Origin: Planktomarina sp. | Lineage (GTDB): Bacteria; Pseudomonadota; Alphaproteobacteria; Rhodobacterales; Rhodobacteraceae | Direction of reading: 5' to 3' | Assembly: GCA_020630015.1 (NCBI GenBank) | Contig: JAHDCF010000005.1 | Location: forward strand, 1-64,000 | Length of the DNA: 64,000 bases | Shown here: positions 54,481 through 64,000 of the stretch, one piece after another | Layout: the number at the start of each line of letters is the position of its first letter | Position numbering within the stretch: the stretch's first letter is position 1 | Position numbers and translations under genes: made by a program | The notes under the pieces: model-generated | The model's input: the letters and a program-made list of their open reading frames with translations, nothing else | The model's database searches: none | What the model was told of the DNA's origin: nothing

Positions 54481-54495
54481 TTAACCTTTCGCTAA
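54481..54495 (+). promoter_or_regulatory. Near-match CtrA box between gltX and comEC
   Basis: TTAA-CCTTTCG-CTAA, 7/8 to TTAA-N7-TTAA, about 50-65 nt upstream of comEC. Confidence 0.35.
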
Positions 54496-54547
54496 CCTTG
54501 GCGGGCAAGTTTTGAGCTTGATTAAGGGGCGCGGGGGATAAGGACAA

Positions 54548-56563
54548 GTGCAACGAGGGGCTTCTCTGGTTCGGTTTATCGAACTTCAGGCCACGCGCCG
54601 CTTTTTATGGAGCCCCGTTTTCTTTGGTATTGGAATCTCTTTGTATTTTGCGGTGCACAGAGAACCTGAACAAATCGTATTATGGGCCATGCTGGTCGGT
54701 GCAGGCCTGTGTGTTGGGGGGGCGATCATCATCCGTGGATTGATGGGGGTCGCAGTGATGTTTACCGCCGCAATTTTGCTAGGCTTTGGATGGTCGGGAA
54801 TGCGCGCACGAATGGTGGCCGAACCGGTGCTTTGGCAACGATATTACGGGCCCGTAACCGGCGAAGTTTATCATATTGATCAATCGGCCGCGGGACACAG
54901 GCGTGTTTGGATGCGCGATGTATATCTTTCGGCAAAAACCAAAGCGGGTCAGGTGGGACGCGCCCGGGTTTCCATGACGTCCACCATCGGGCACACGCCC
55001 CAAATTGGAGACATCGTAATGGTGTCTGCGCATTTGTCACCTCCACCGGGGCCAGCGGAACCCGGTGGCTTTGATTTCCAAAAATTTGCCTGGTTTCTGG
55101 GGGTTGGGGCGGTTGGATACGCACGGGCACCCCCGGTGTTGTGGGATCGACCCAAAAACCCGACTTGGCAAATGGTTGTGTCAGATTTTCGGTTTCAAGT
55201 GGCGGATTGGATGGCGGCACGGATGCCTGAACGCACAGCAGGGATTGCCATCGCCATCACCGTTGGTTTGCGCCACAAGTTGGATGACGATGTCACGGCA
55301 TCACTGCGTCAGGCGAATTTGGCGCATCTTTTGGCCATATCGGGTTTGCACATGGGTTTGATGACGGCGCTGGTGTTTGCGGTTGTCCGGTTTTTGTTGA
55401 TTTTGAATATGCGGATCGCCCTTTATGCCCCCGTCAAACAGATCGCGGCGGGGGTCGCGTTAATCTTTGGGTTTGGCTATCTGTTGCTGTCAGGGCAAAG
55501 CATCGCGACGGAACGGGCCTTTGTTATGGCGTCTGTTGTGTTTGTGGCAATCATTCTGTCACGTCGGGCCTTAACCTTGCGGGCCTTGGCGCTTGCTGCG
55601 TGGATTGTCTTGTTATTGCGGCCCGAGGCGTTGATATCGCCTGGGTTTCAAATGTCATTTGCCGCAACTTTGGGATTGATCTGCGGGTTTGACGCTTTGC
55701 AGAGAACCCGACTTGCAAAAATGAACCGGGTGATCCGATGGGTTGCGAACGCCATCGCGTCTGCCGCGTTTGCGGGAATGGCCACAGCCCCCTTTGCGGC
55801 GGCGCATTTCAACTTGATGCCACATTATGGTGTCATCGCAAATTTCTTTGCCATCCCGATTATGGCTTTTGTCGTGATGCCGGGTGCGTTGGCCACCTCG
55901 ATCCTTGGCCCGCTGGGTGGGGGGGGCTTGGGCGTGTTCGTGATGGATTTTGGATTGAACTGGATCCTTCAGATCGCCCAGTTTGTGTCAGGGTTGGATG
56001 GGGCGGTCAGTCTGATCAAGGCCCCGCAACCGGGAACGTTGGCCCTGATTGGGGGGGGGATGTGTGTTGGCCTGTTGGCTTTGGGGTGGTTGCGGGCGGT
56101 GGGTGCCGGTCTTTTGGTGTGTGCCACCCTTTGGTGGGCAACCACACCACGCCCGGATGTATTGATCGCCGATACAGCAAATCTGGCGGGGATATTGGGG
56201 CCAGAGGGGCGGGTGTTATCACGTGAAAAGGGGGCCGGGTTTGTCGCCAACAGTTGGTTGGAAAACGATGGGGACGATGTATCGCAAGCTGAATCGGCAA
56301 AGCGCCGGTCGGGGGGAGATTGGGTTCGTATCTCTAAGGCATTGCCGGCGGGCGCTGAAAATTGTGACGGGCCGATTTTTGTTGTGGCCTCATGGGATCG
56401 AATGGCCCGTTGCGATACCATCACCCTGTGGGACCTTTCCAAATCAGGGGCGCGGGCAGGGTACCTGCAACCCAATGGTACTTTGAAATGGAAAACGGCC
56501 CGCGAGGTTACGGGCCGTCGTCTTTGGAATGATGCTAAGATACGTCGTGCGCGCCTTCAGTAA
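54548..56563 (+). CDS. comEC: ComEC/Rec2 family DNA-uptake channel
   Basis: Competence domain [42 protein letters not shown], polytopic; C-terminal periplasmic-like region. Confidence 0.92.
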   Translation: MQRGASLVRFIELQATRRFLWSPVFFGIGISLYFAVHREPEQIVLWAMLVGAGLCVGGAIIIRGLMGVAVMFTAAILLGFGWSGMRARMVAEPVLWQRYYGPVTGEVYHIDQSAAGHRRVWMRDVYLSAKTKAGQVGRARVSMTSTIGHTPQIGDIVMVSAHLSPPPGPAEPGGFDFQKFAWFLGVGAVGYARAPPVLWDRPKNPTWQMVVSDFRFQVADWMAARMPERTAGIAIAITVGLRHKLDDDVTASLRQANLAHLLAISGLHMGLMTALVFAVVRFLLILNMRIALYAPVKQIAAGVALIFGFGYLLLSGQSIATERAFVMASVVFVAIILSRRALTLRALALAAWIVLLLRPEALISPGFQMSFAATLGLICGFDALQRTRLAKMNRVIRWVANAIASAAFAGMATAPFAAAHFNLMPHYGVIANFFAIPIMAFVVMPGALATSILGPLGGGGLGVFVMDFGLNWILQIAQFVSGLDGAVSLIKAPQPGTLALIGGGMCVGLLALGWLRAVGAGLLVCATLWWATTPRPDVLIADTANLAGILGPEGRVLSREKGAGFVANSWLENDGDDVSQAESAKRRSGGDWVRISKALPAGAENCDGPIFVVASWDRMARCDTITLWDLSKSGARAGYLQPNGTLKWKTAREVTGRRLWNDAKIRRARLQ

Positions 56564-57255
56564 GTTCTGATAAGGCCCACCAATTTGCCACGCACCTCTA
56601 CCTGATCTTCGGGGAAAACCCGGGTTTCATATGCAGGGTTTGCAGCTTCAAGCGCCACGGAATTTCCATTCTTGCGGAAACGCTTCAAAGTGGCTTCTTC
56701 GTTTTCAACCACAGCAACAACGATATCGCCGTTTACGGCTTCATGGGTTTCACGGATAACAACAACATCGCCATCGTTAATTCCCGCGTCGATCATCGAA
56801 TCCCCTTTGACTTCCAACGCGTAATGTTCCCCTTTGCCACCCAACATATTGCCCGGCACCGGGATGTCGCGGCTGTAATCGGCAATGGCGGAAATCGGAA
56901 CACCCGCCGCGATGCGACCCATCATTTTGACCGTCCCAATATCGGATGAATCAAGCGGGATTGCCGCCGCAGGCCGGGTTGGTTTTGATCCTTCGATGAC
57001 CCGTGGTTCAAATCCACGCGTCGCAGGGGCACCCCCCATGGATTCCGGCATTTTAACGATCTCAATCGCGCGGGCGCGATGGGCTAAGCGCCGGATAAAA
57101 CCGCGTTCTTCAAGGGCCGTGATCAAACGGTGAATGCCAGACTTGGATCGAAGGTCCAATGCCTCTTTCATTTCATCAAAAGACGGGGAAACCCCATTGG
57201 CTTGGGTCTTTTTGTGGATGAATTCCAGAAGCTGAAGTTGTTTTTGTGTTAGCAT
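56557..57255 (-). CDS. lexA: LexA repressor
   Basis: N-terminal wHTH, cleavage site GRIAAGVPI, Ser/Lys dyad [17 protein letters not shown]. Confidence 0.97.
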   Translation of the reverse strand: MLTQKQLQLLEFIHKKTQANGVSPSFDEMKEALDLRSKSGIHRLITALEERGFIRRLAHRARAIEIVKMPESMGGAPATRGFEPRVIEGSKPTRPAAAIPLDSSDIGTVKMMGRIAAGVPISAIADYSRDIPVPGNMLGGKGEHYALEVKGDSMIDAGINDGDVVVIRETHEAVNGDIVVAVVENEEATLKRFRKNGNSVALEAANPAYETRVFPEDQVEVRGKLVGLIRTY

Positions 57256-57301
57256 GATCTGCTCCTCAGTCTCCCCGTGGACAGGGTAATGTTTTGTTAA
57301 T

Positions 57302-57316
57302 GTTCTACCCTTGTTC
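57302..57316 (-). promoter_or_regulatory. LexA (SOS) box in the lexA promoter
   Basis: GTTC-TACCCTT-GTTC on the plus strand, exact GTTC-N7-GTTC, 47 nt upstream of lexA start. Confidence 0.8.
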
Positions 57317-57337
57317 CCACTTTGTGTCAACTCTGGA

Positions 57338-58510
57338 TCAGATTGGAATGAAATTCACCAAGGTTCCCGCAGTCGCCGTGGGTGCCTTTGGGGCGCGCAC
57401 GACCAATGCATTGGCGGTGTTCAAAATGCTGAGAAGGCCACTGTCTTGGCGTTCGAAGACGGTTATTTTTCCATCTTCAAGTCGGGCGCGCATGTAATGT
57501 TCACGCGGGCCATTTGACCAAAGGTCATGGGCCAAGGGTGCGGCAAATGTTTCGCGCGCCTTACTTGGCAGGCCTTGCAACGCAACCATCATGGGTTTGA
57601 GAAACACTTCACCGCACACCATTGCCGAAACCGGATTGCCCGGCAATCCCACCAAAATGGCCTGTCCCAAATGCCCGGCCATCAAAGGTTTTCCCGGGCG
57701 CATGGCGACTTTGTAAAACTTTTGGTCCAATCCCATTTCCGCCGCTGCGGACGCCACCAAATCGTGGTCCCCGACCGAGGCCCCGCCGATTGTCACCACA
57801 AGATCGGCGTCGGCGGCCAAGGTAAAGGCCATTTTCAAAGATGCCACACGATCACGCGCAATGGGCAACAGGCGCACATCAGCGCCCACGGATTGCAACA
57901 TTGCCGCCAATCCGAAGGAGTTTGAGGCGATTATCTGGTCATCCCCGGGTGTTTCGCCGGGTTGTACCAATTCATCCCCGGTTGGAATTATGGCCACTTT
58001 GGGGGCGGCTGACACCGTAACCTTGGCTTGGTTCATCGAAGCCAACAGGGCGATATCCGCAGGTTTCAAAAGACGGGGGGCTTTGATTTGATCGCCAATG
58101 GAAAAATCATTGCCCGCTTTTCGAACGAAACTGGAAGTGTTTTCACCATCGACCAGCACTAAGGTAGAACCTTCAACGGAAACATTTTCCTGGATGATCA
58201 CGTGATCGGCACTATCGGGCAAAGGGGCACCAGTAAAAATACGGACAGCGGCGTTTGGTGGCAAATCACCTTCAAACCGATGACCAGCGGCGGATTCGCC
58301 AACGATGGTCCATCTGGCATCAGGTCGAATTTCAGCTGCGCGCACCGCATATCCATCCATGGCAGAGGCATCAAAGGGGGGCTGATTTCGTGATGCGCTG
58401 ACAGGTTCACGCAAGACCCTGCCTGCGGCCTTGGACAATGGGATGTGTTCGGTTGGTAAGGGGGTGACCAAATCGAAAAGCGCGGCAAGGGCCTCTTGAA
58501 CTGAAATCAC
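57338..58510 (-). CDS. moeA: Molybdopterin molybdotransferase
   Basis: [43 protein letters not shown]; likely GTG start overlapping moaC stop (GTGA). Confidence 0.95.
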   Translation of the reverse strand: MISVQEALAALFDLVTPLPTEHIPLSKAAGRVLREPVSASRNQPPFDASAMDGYAVRAAEIRPDARWTIVGESAAGHRFEGDLPPNAAVRIFTGAPLPDSADHVIIQENVSVEGSTLVLVDGENTSSFVRKAGNDFSIGDQIKAPRLLKPADIALLASMNQAKVTVSAAPKVAIIPTGDELVQPGETPGDDQIIASNSFGLAAMLQSVGADVRLLPIARDRVASLKMAFTLAADADLVVTIGGASVGDHDLVASAAAEMGLDQKFYKVAMRPGKPLMAGHLGQAILVGLPGNPVSAMVCGEVFLKPMMVALQGLPSKARETFAAPLAHDLWSNGPREHYMRARLEDGKITVFERQDSGLLSILNTANALVVRAPKAPTATAGTLVNFIPI

Positions 58511-58986
58511 AGCTGTGCCTGCCAAATGCCTGACTTACCACCACTTTTCTTCAAAAGGCGGGTGGATGTGATTTCCATCCCCTTATCAGATGCCTTCAAC
58601 ATATCATAAAGCGTCAATGTGGCGATGGAGGCGGCTGTCAGGGCCTCCATCTCAACCCCGGTTTTGCCGGTCGTGCGTACGGTGGCCGTGACCGTAACGC
58701 CGGGTAAGTCGGGATCAAGATCCAAATCAACCGTCGCCTTGGAAATGGGTAAAGGATGGCAAAGGGGGATTAACTCTGACGTCTTTTTTGCCCCCATAAT
58801 CCCGGCAAGGCGCGCGGTTGCCATCACATCCCCTTTGGGTGTGTCCCCTTTGGTTAACAACGCGAAAGTTTCAGCCGACATTCGAATGGTGGATTGGGCA
58901 ATCGCTTCGCGGGCGGTGTCTTGTTTTTCACTGACATCCACCATGTGGGCTTCCCCTGCGGCGTTGATGTGGGTCAGCTTTGCCAT
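58507..58986 (-). CDS. moaC: Cyclic pyranopterin monophosphate synthase
   Basis: [46 protein letters not shown]. Confidence 0.97.
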   Translation of the reverse strand: MAKLTHINAAGEAHMVDVSEKQDTAREAIAQSTIRMSAETFALLTKGDTPKGDVMATARLAGIMGAKKTSELIPLCHPLPISKATVDLDLDPDLPGVTVTATVRTTGKTGVEMEALTAASIATLTLYDMLKASDKGMEITSTRLLKKSGGKSGIWQAQL

Positions 58987-58989
58987 GGT

Positions 58990-59802
58990 TTATGCCCCAA
59001 TTGGCCGCAATGGATTGCTCAGCAATTTACGGGTGGCTGTTGCCACGTCTTCTTGACGCATCAAACTTTCCCCGATCAGGAAATTGCGGACACCATATTG
59101 GGCCAAATCGGCCAAATCTTCGGGTTCGAATATGCCACTTTCGCCAACGATCATGCGGTTTGCTTCGACCATGCGTGCCAATCGACGGGTGGTTTCAAGT
59201 GTCACATCAAAGGTTTTAAGGTTGCGATTGTTGATCCCCATCAAAGGGGATTTCAACAAATGTGCCCGTTCCAGTTCAGCCTCATCATGAACTTCTAACA
59301 AAACATCCATGCCCCAATCCATTGCCGCGGCTTCCAATTCTGCGGCTTGGCCATCTTCGACCGATGCAAGAATGATCAGGATGCAATCGGCGCCCAAGGC
59401 GCGCGCTTCGGCCACTTGATAGGTGTCGTACATGAAATCTTTGCGCAAAGCGGGCAGGGTTGTTGCCTCACGCGCGGCGGTAAGAAAGCTGTCGTCGCCT
59501 TGAAAGGATGGGGCATCCGTCAAAACAGACAGGCAGGTCGCGCCCCCGGTTTCATACGCCTGCGCCAGGTCGGGGGGATTGAAATCTTCGCGGATCAAGC
59601 CCTTGGATGGGGATGCCTTTTTGATTTCTGCAATCAAACCATATCCATCTCGCGACGCCCCGCGCAACGCGTCTGCAAATCCCCGCACGGGGCTGGCTGA
59701 TCTTGCCTTTGCTTCTACATCCGCCAAGGCCACATCGGCTTTGCGTTGGGCCACTTCCTCCAATTTGTAGGCTTTGATGCGGTCAAGGATTGTATCGGTC
59801 AT
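58990..59802 (-). CDS. trpC: Indole-3-glycerol phosphate synthase
   Basis: [37 protein letters not shown]. Confidence 0.96.
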   Translation of the reverse strand: MTDTILDRIKAYKLEEVAQRKADVALADVEAKARSASPVRGFADALRGASRDGYGLIAEIKKASPSKGLIREDFNPPDLAQAYETGGATCLSVLTDAPSFQGDDSFLTAAREATTLPALRKDFMYDTYQVAEARALGADCILIILASVEDGQAAELEAAAMDWGMDVLLEVHDEAELERAHLLKSPLMGINNRNLKTFDVTLETTRRLARMVEANRMIVGESGIFEPEDLADLAQYGVRNFLIGESLMRQEDVATATRKLLSNPLRPIGA

Positions 59803-59806
59803 GTCG

Positions 59807-60826
59807 TTACCCCGCAGCACTGGTCAAAGTTGCCAACGCCGTGACCTTTTCTTTGGCGGCGCCGCTGTCGATCGCGGCTTCGGCCAATGCAACACCATCT
59901 TTCAGGTCATCGCATTTGTCTGCGATCATAAGGGCCGCGGCGGCATTCAACAAAACTGCGTCACGATAGGCTGACTTTTCACCATCCAAAAGCGCGGCAA
60001 ACGCCTTTCCGTTGTCTTCGGGACTCCCGCCAAGAATGGCCGATAAAGGATGAACGGGAAGGCCAGCTTGTTCTGGGTGAACTTCCTTGGATTTGATGTT
60101 GCCGTTTTCCAACGCGGCGACCTGCGTGGTTCCTGTGATGGTAATTTCATCTGTGCCATCGCTGCCATGAACCAACCATGCTTTTTCGGATCCCAATTCC
60201 ATCAGGGTTTCCGCCATCGGGAAAATCAAATCGGGTGCGAAAGCCCCCGTAAGCTGTCGCTTGGCACCCGCGGGATTTGTCAGCGGGCCAAGAATATTGA
60301 AAATGGTTTTTGTGCCCAATTCTTGGCGCACCGGCATCACATGTTTGATCGCGGGGTGATGCATCGGGGCCATCATGAACCCGATCCCAATCTCGTTTAT
60401 GGCTTTTTCCACAACATCTGGGCCGACCATAACGTTGATGCCCATTTGGCTTAAGGCATCTGCTGCGCCTGACAGGGAACTGAGGTTTTTATTGCCGTGC
60501 TTGGCCACTGGAACACCGGCACCTGCAACAACAAAGGCCGTTGCCGTGGATATGTTCAATGTGCCCATGCCATCGCCGCCGGTTCCAACAATGTCCATCG
60601 CGTCTGAAGGGGCCTTCACCGCGTTACATTTGGCGCGCATGACTGCGGCTGCGGCGGCATATTCTGCAACCGATTCCCCGCGTGTGCGCAAGGCCATCAA
60701 CAATCCGCCCATTTGCGCGGGTGTTGCCGTGCCGTTGAACAGATGTTCAAATGCCTCTTCCGCTTGGGCGCGGGACAGGGGCCCTTCGCTGGCTGCATAA
60801 ATAAGGGGTTTCATTTGATCGCTCAT
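59807..60826 (-). CDS. trpD: Anthranilate phosphoribosyltransferase
   Basis: [34 protein letters not shown]. Confidence 0.96.
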   Translation of the reverse strand: MSDQMKPLIYAASEGPLSRAQAEEAFEHLFNGTATPAQMGGLLMALRTRGESVAEYAAAAAVMRAKCNAVKAPSDAMDIVGTGGDGMGTLNISTATAFVVAGAGVPVAKHGNKNLSSLSGAADALSQMGINVMVGPDVVEKAINEIGIGFMMAPMHHPAIKHVMPVRQELGTKTIFNILGPLTNPAGAKRQLTGAFAPDLIFPMAETLMELGSEKAWLVHGSDGTDEITITGTTQVAALENGNIKSKEVHPEQAGLPVHPLSAILGGSPEDNGKAFAALLDGEKSAYRDAVLLNAAAALMIADKCDDLKDGVALAEAAIDSGAAKEKVTALATLTSAAG

Positions 60827-61404
60827 GCCGCCACCGGTGTCATTTCAAGAAAGTTTTGAAGCATTTTGTGCCCATGTTCAGAGGCGATACTTTCGGGGTG
60901 AAATTGCACGCCCTGTATCGGAAGTGTTTTGTGTTGCAGCCCCATAATGGTGCCATCATCCAACCATGCGGTAACCTCAAGGCAATCGGGCAGGGTGTCT
61001 TTGTCAACAACAAGAGAATGATATCGTGTTCCGGCAAAGCTGCTGGGCAGATCTTTGAAGATGCCTTTGCCGTCTGTGTTCATTTTGCCCATTTTGCCAT
61101 GAACAATCTCATGGCAGCGCACGACCTTACCACCGAAGGCCTGACCGATGGTTTGATGCCCAAGGCAGACACCCAAAAGGGGGGTTTTGGTTTCGGCGGC
61201 GGCTTCTGTCAGGGCAAGGCAAATGCCGGCCTGATCGGGATCACACGGACCGGGCGACAGCAATATCGCATCTGCGCCCATACCCATTGCCTCTTGCACG
61301 TTTAGGGCGTCGTTTCTTTTGACAACCACATCGGCCCCAAGTTCCCCCAAATAGTGAACAAGGTTATAGGTGAAACTGTCATAATTATCGATCAGCAACA
61401 GCAT
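60823..61404 (-). CDS. trpG: Anthranilate synthase component II (glutamine amidotransferase)
   Basis: [50 protein letters not shown]; overlaps trpD. Confidence 0.94.
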   Translation of the reverse strand: MLLLIDNYDSFTYNLVHYLGELGADVVVKRNDALNVQEAMGMGADAILLSPGPCDPDQAGICLALTEAAAETKTPLLGVCLGHQTIGQAFGGKVVRCHEIVHGKMGKMNTDGKGIFKDLPSSFAGTRYHSLVVDKDTLPDCLEVTAWLDDGTIMGLQHKTLPIQGVQFHPESIASEHGHKMLQNFLEMTPVAA

Positions 61405-61535
61405 GATTTGATCAGCTTTCGATTCACTTCGTTATTGTAAAAGAAACGCTCGCACTTGAATGTTTCATCGCGTTATAGATGGTCTTGTATTGCGGTCAGG
61501 GTCAAGGCCCTGTGACCAGCACAAGTGAGGAAAAC

Positions 61536-62831
61536 ATGCGTCGCGGCTTCATAACTGGGCTTATTTGCGGATCACTGATCGGATTGACGTTTTTGGCGTT
61601 GATTTCAATTATTGATCTCGCACCGGCAGAAACCCCACCCATGGTGCAAACCAACCCGCAGGAGATGCCCCAACCCATGGTTGATGCATCCTCGATCACA
61701 GCGGCCACCCCAACACAGGATATACGGCCCTCCGTTCAGGTTTCTAAAACCAAGGTCACTGGGGATTTAGGCGATCCAGTCGTTTTGCCGGATGAAAACA
61801 AAGTCGCGGTTGCACCAAATTTGCTTTCAGGGACTGTGGCTTCTTCCGCGCCTGCGGGATTGGAAATGCCCGAACCATCTGCCGCGCCGATGCTGCCGCA
61901 ATTGGCAGACGCAACATCACAACCGCAATTTCGGGAAGTGGCCGTTTTGAACACGTTGAAACGTGACGGTCTGCCTTTGCCGCAGTTTTTAGCGGCGGAG
62001 CCCAATCCAACCGTGGCGCAGCCTGTTTCACCACCAGCCGAAGCGGACTTAACAGTAGAACCTGAAGCCGACGCGCCAGAAACGCCCCCCAGCCCGATGG
62101 AGGAAGTGGCGGCAACCATCCCAGAATTGGTTCCCCAAGACCAAAATTTTGAATTTGTGCCTGCCATTGATGCCTTTGCAAAACGTGTTGCCCTTGACCC
62201 CGAAAACCCAATCGTCAGTTTTGTTTTGCTGGATGATCCGAAGGTGGACCTGAATACAGAGGTTTTATCAGCCTTGCCAATTCCGGTGACTGTGGCTGTG
62301 AATGCAAGTTCAAGTGATGCGGCCAAACGTGCCGCCGCTTTGGATGCCGCGGGGTTGGAAGTGGCTGTCACTGGTGATTTGCCCAAAGGGGCATCCACGG
62401 GCAATACTTCGGATGCGTTTTTCGCCTACGTAAATGCGGTGCCGACTGCCGTCGCTGTTGTTGGCGGGCAGGGGCTTGGGTTGCGGGGATCTGCAGCACG
62501 GCTTGATACGTTGCGGTCCGATTTTTTGGAAACAGGTCATGGATATGTTGCCTTTTCACAGTCCGCTGACAGTAACTTGCGACGCGCGCGTTCAGCAGGG
62601 GTTCCGGCCGCATATGTGTTTCGCGATCTGGATGCCGATGGTCAAAACGCGAAAATTATACGTCGGTTCATTGATCAAGCCGCATTCAAGGCGCGCACCC
62701 AAGGACCGGTCATATTGATGCTGCGTATGCGCGAAGAAAGCATTCTTGCCCTGTTTTCTTGGGGGCAAAAAGATCGCAGCCGAACTTTAAACATCACACC
62801 GCTTTCGGCGGCATTGCTTGGCAATTTTTAA
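61536..62831 (+). CDS. Divergent polysaccharide deacetylase family protein
   Basis: N-terminal TM, Pro/Ala-rich linker, C-terminal domain resembling divergent polysaccharide deacetylase (VSFVLLDDPKVD...LPIPVTVAVNA). Confidence 0.7.
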   Translation: MRRGFITGLICGSLIGLTFLALISIIDLAPAETPPMVQTNPQEMPQPMVDASSITAATPTQDIRPSVQVSKTKVTGDLGDPVVLPDENKVAVAPNLLSGTVASSAPAGLEMPEPSAAPMLPQLADATSQPQFREVAVLNTLKRDGLPLPQFLAAEPNPTVAQPVSPPAEADLTVEPEADAPETPPSPMEEVAATIPELVPQDQNFEFVPAIDAFAKRVALDPENPIVSFVLLDDPKVDLNTEVLSALPIPVTVAVNASSSDAAKRAAALDAAGLEVAVTGDLPKGASTGNTSDAFFAYVNAVPTAVAVVGGQGLGLRGSAARLDTLRSDFLETGHGYVAFSQSADSNLRRARSAGVPAAYVFRDLDADGQNAKIIRRFIDQAAFKARTQGPVILMLRMREESILALFSWGQKDRSRTLNITPLSAALLGNF

Positions 62832-64000
62832 GAATTACTGGTGTCGTTGAATTTCGCCGCTTCGGCCGCGGCCGTCCAAACGGCTTTGGCTTTGTTAACG
62901 GTTTCTTGAAATTCGGCTTCTGGATCGCTGTCATAGACGACACCACCACCGGCCTGTGAATAAAGCTTGTTATCTTTGATCACAGCTGTGCGCAGCGCGA
63001 TACAAATATCCATTTCACCGTTGGCGGAAAAATAACCGCAACCGCCCCCGTAGACACCCCGTTTTTCTGGTTCAAGCTCGTCGATGATCTCCATCGCGCG
63101 CACCTTTGGCGCGCCAGATAACGTGCCTGCGGGCAGACCGGCCAGAAGGGCCGAAAGGGCATCGTGACCATCGTCCAATTCCCCGACCACGTTTGACACG
63201 ATGTGCATCACATGACTGTAGCGTTCTACGGTGAATTTTTCGGTCGGGCGAACGGTGCCGATTTTTGAAACCCGGCCCACGTCATTGCGACCCAAATCCA
63301 GCAGCATCAAATGTTCTGCCAGTTCCTTTTCATCCGCCAATAAATCTTGTTCCAAGGCACGGTCTTCTTCCGGCGTTGCACCGCGTTTGCGGGTGCCCGC
63401 GATGGGGCGAATTGTTACTTCGTTGTCCATTAACCGAACAAGGATTTCTGGGCTGGCCCCCACGATTTGAAACCCACCAAAGTTGAAAAAGAACATAAAC
63501 GGTGATGGGTTTGTGCGCCGTAAAGACCGATAAAATGAAAAAGGCGGTTCTTTGAAATCTTGGGTCCATCGTTGGGCGGGAACCACTTGGAAGATGTCAC
63601 CGGCCTTGATGTATTCTTTGGCGCGTTCCACCGCCGCAAGATAATCTGGCTTTTTGAAGTTCGACACCGGTTCCGAAATCGTATCTTGATCGGTGGGCAA
63701 CAGGGTTTGTGTGGGGATGGGACGTTCCAGATCGCGCAACGCATCCTGCACCCGTTCTGCCGCCTGTGCATATGCCGCGCGGGCGGATAAACCGCTGTTG
63801 GCCCAAGCGGGGGACACAAGGGTTACTTCACCTTTCACCCCATCCAAAACTGCCACCACCGAGGGGCGCATCATCACCCCATCGGGCAATCCAATAGGGT
63901 CTGGATTGATATCTGGCAAATGTTCAACCAAACGAATGGTGTCATATCCCAAATACCCAAACAGCCCCGCCGCCGCCGATGGCAAATCGTCCGGCATTTG
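62828..64000 (-). CDS. trpE: Anthranilate synthase component I (5' end beyond window)
   Basis: SPEILVRLMDNEVTIRPIAGTRKRGATPEED, AGLPAGTLSGAPKVRAMEIIDELEP; N-terminus truncated at window edge. Confidence 0.95.
   Translation of the reverse strand, partial: QMPDDLPSAAAGLFGYLGYDTIRLVEHLPDINPDPIGLPDGVMMRPSVVAVLDGVKGEVTLVSPAWANSGLSARAAYAQAAERVQDALRDLERPIPTQTLLPTDQDTISEPVSNFKKPDYLAAVERAKEYIKAGDIFQVVPAQRWTQDFKEPPFSFYRSLRRTNPSPFMFFFNFGGFQIVGASPEILVRLMDNEVTIRPIAGTRKRGATPEEDRALEQDLLADEKELAEHLMLLDLGRNDVGRVSKIGTVRPTEKFTVERYSHVMHIVSNVVGELDDGHDALSALLAGLPAGTLSGAPKVRAMEIIDELEPEKRGVYGGGCGYFSANGEMDICIALRTAVIKDNKLYSQAGGGVVYDSDPEAEFQETVNKAKAVWTAAAEAAKFNDTSNS

Noticed and set aside
1-64000. CRISPR arrays, transposons, integrases, toxin-antitoxin or restriction modules
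   Set aside because: No regularly spaced repeat-spacer pattern and no ORF with transposase, recombinase, Cas, restriction or TA signatures was recognised.

Overview
This 64 kb window looks like a gene-dense chromosomal segment from an alphaproteobacterium, most likely Rhodobacteraceae/Rhodobacterales (inferred from gene content and order). I see no rRNA, CRISPR array, transposase or integrase. It begins with the 3' part of tRNA-Asp(GTC) and ends inside trpE. Most of it is housekeeping: rodZ-like/ispG, a PBP1A-type protein, prfB, bactofilin plus M23 peptidase, queA, lpdA, uvrA, mmsA, coaD, two tandem gap genes, tkt, zapA, purL, a fused indolepyruvate ferredoxin oxidoreductase, murI, argC, ccmE/ccmF/ccmH, gltA, gltX, comEC, lexA, moeA/moaC and trpC/D/G/E. 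The most interesting points are: (1) a GH108 endolysin plus GTA-type 3-TM holin placed between ccmE and ccmF, resembling a gene transfer agent lysis cassette; (2) a comEC gene with a near-CtrA box upstream and no visible metallo-hydrolase motif; (3) a 47-codon membrane smORF between the two gap genes, absent from the ORF track; (4) a second GAPDH with Asp to Ala at the NAD-discriminating position; (5) a cluster of TGTTAGCGCTAACA-like operators around the gap/tkt genes; (6) GTTC-N7-GTTC SOS boxes at uvrA and lexA; (7) a four-copy 11-bp helically phased GTACAC repeat between uvrA and mmsA; (8) a very acidic protein of unknown function with an RTX-like C-terminal signature. All calls come from reading the sequence and provided translations; no database searches were run.
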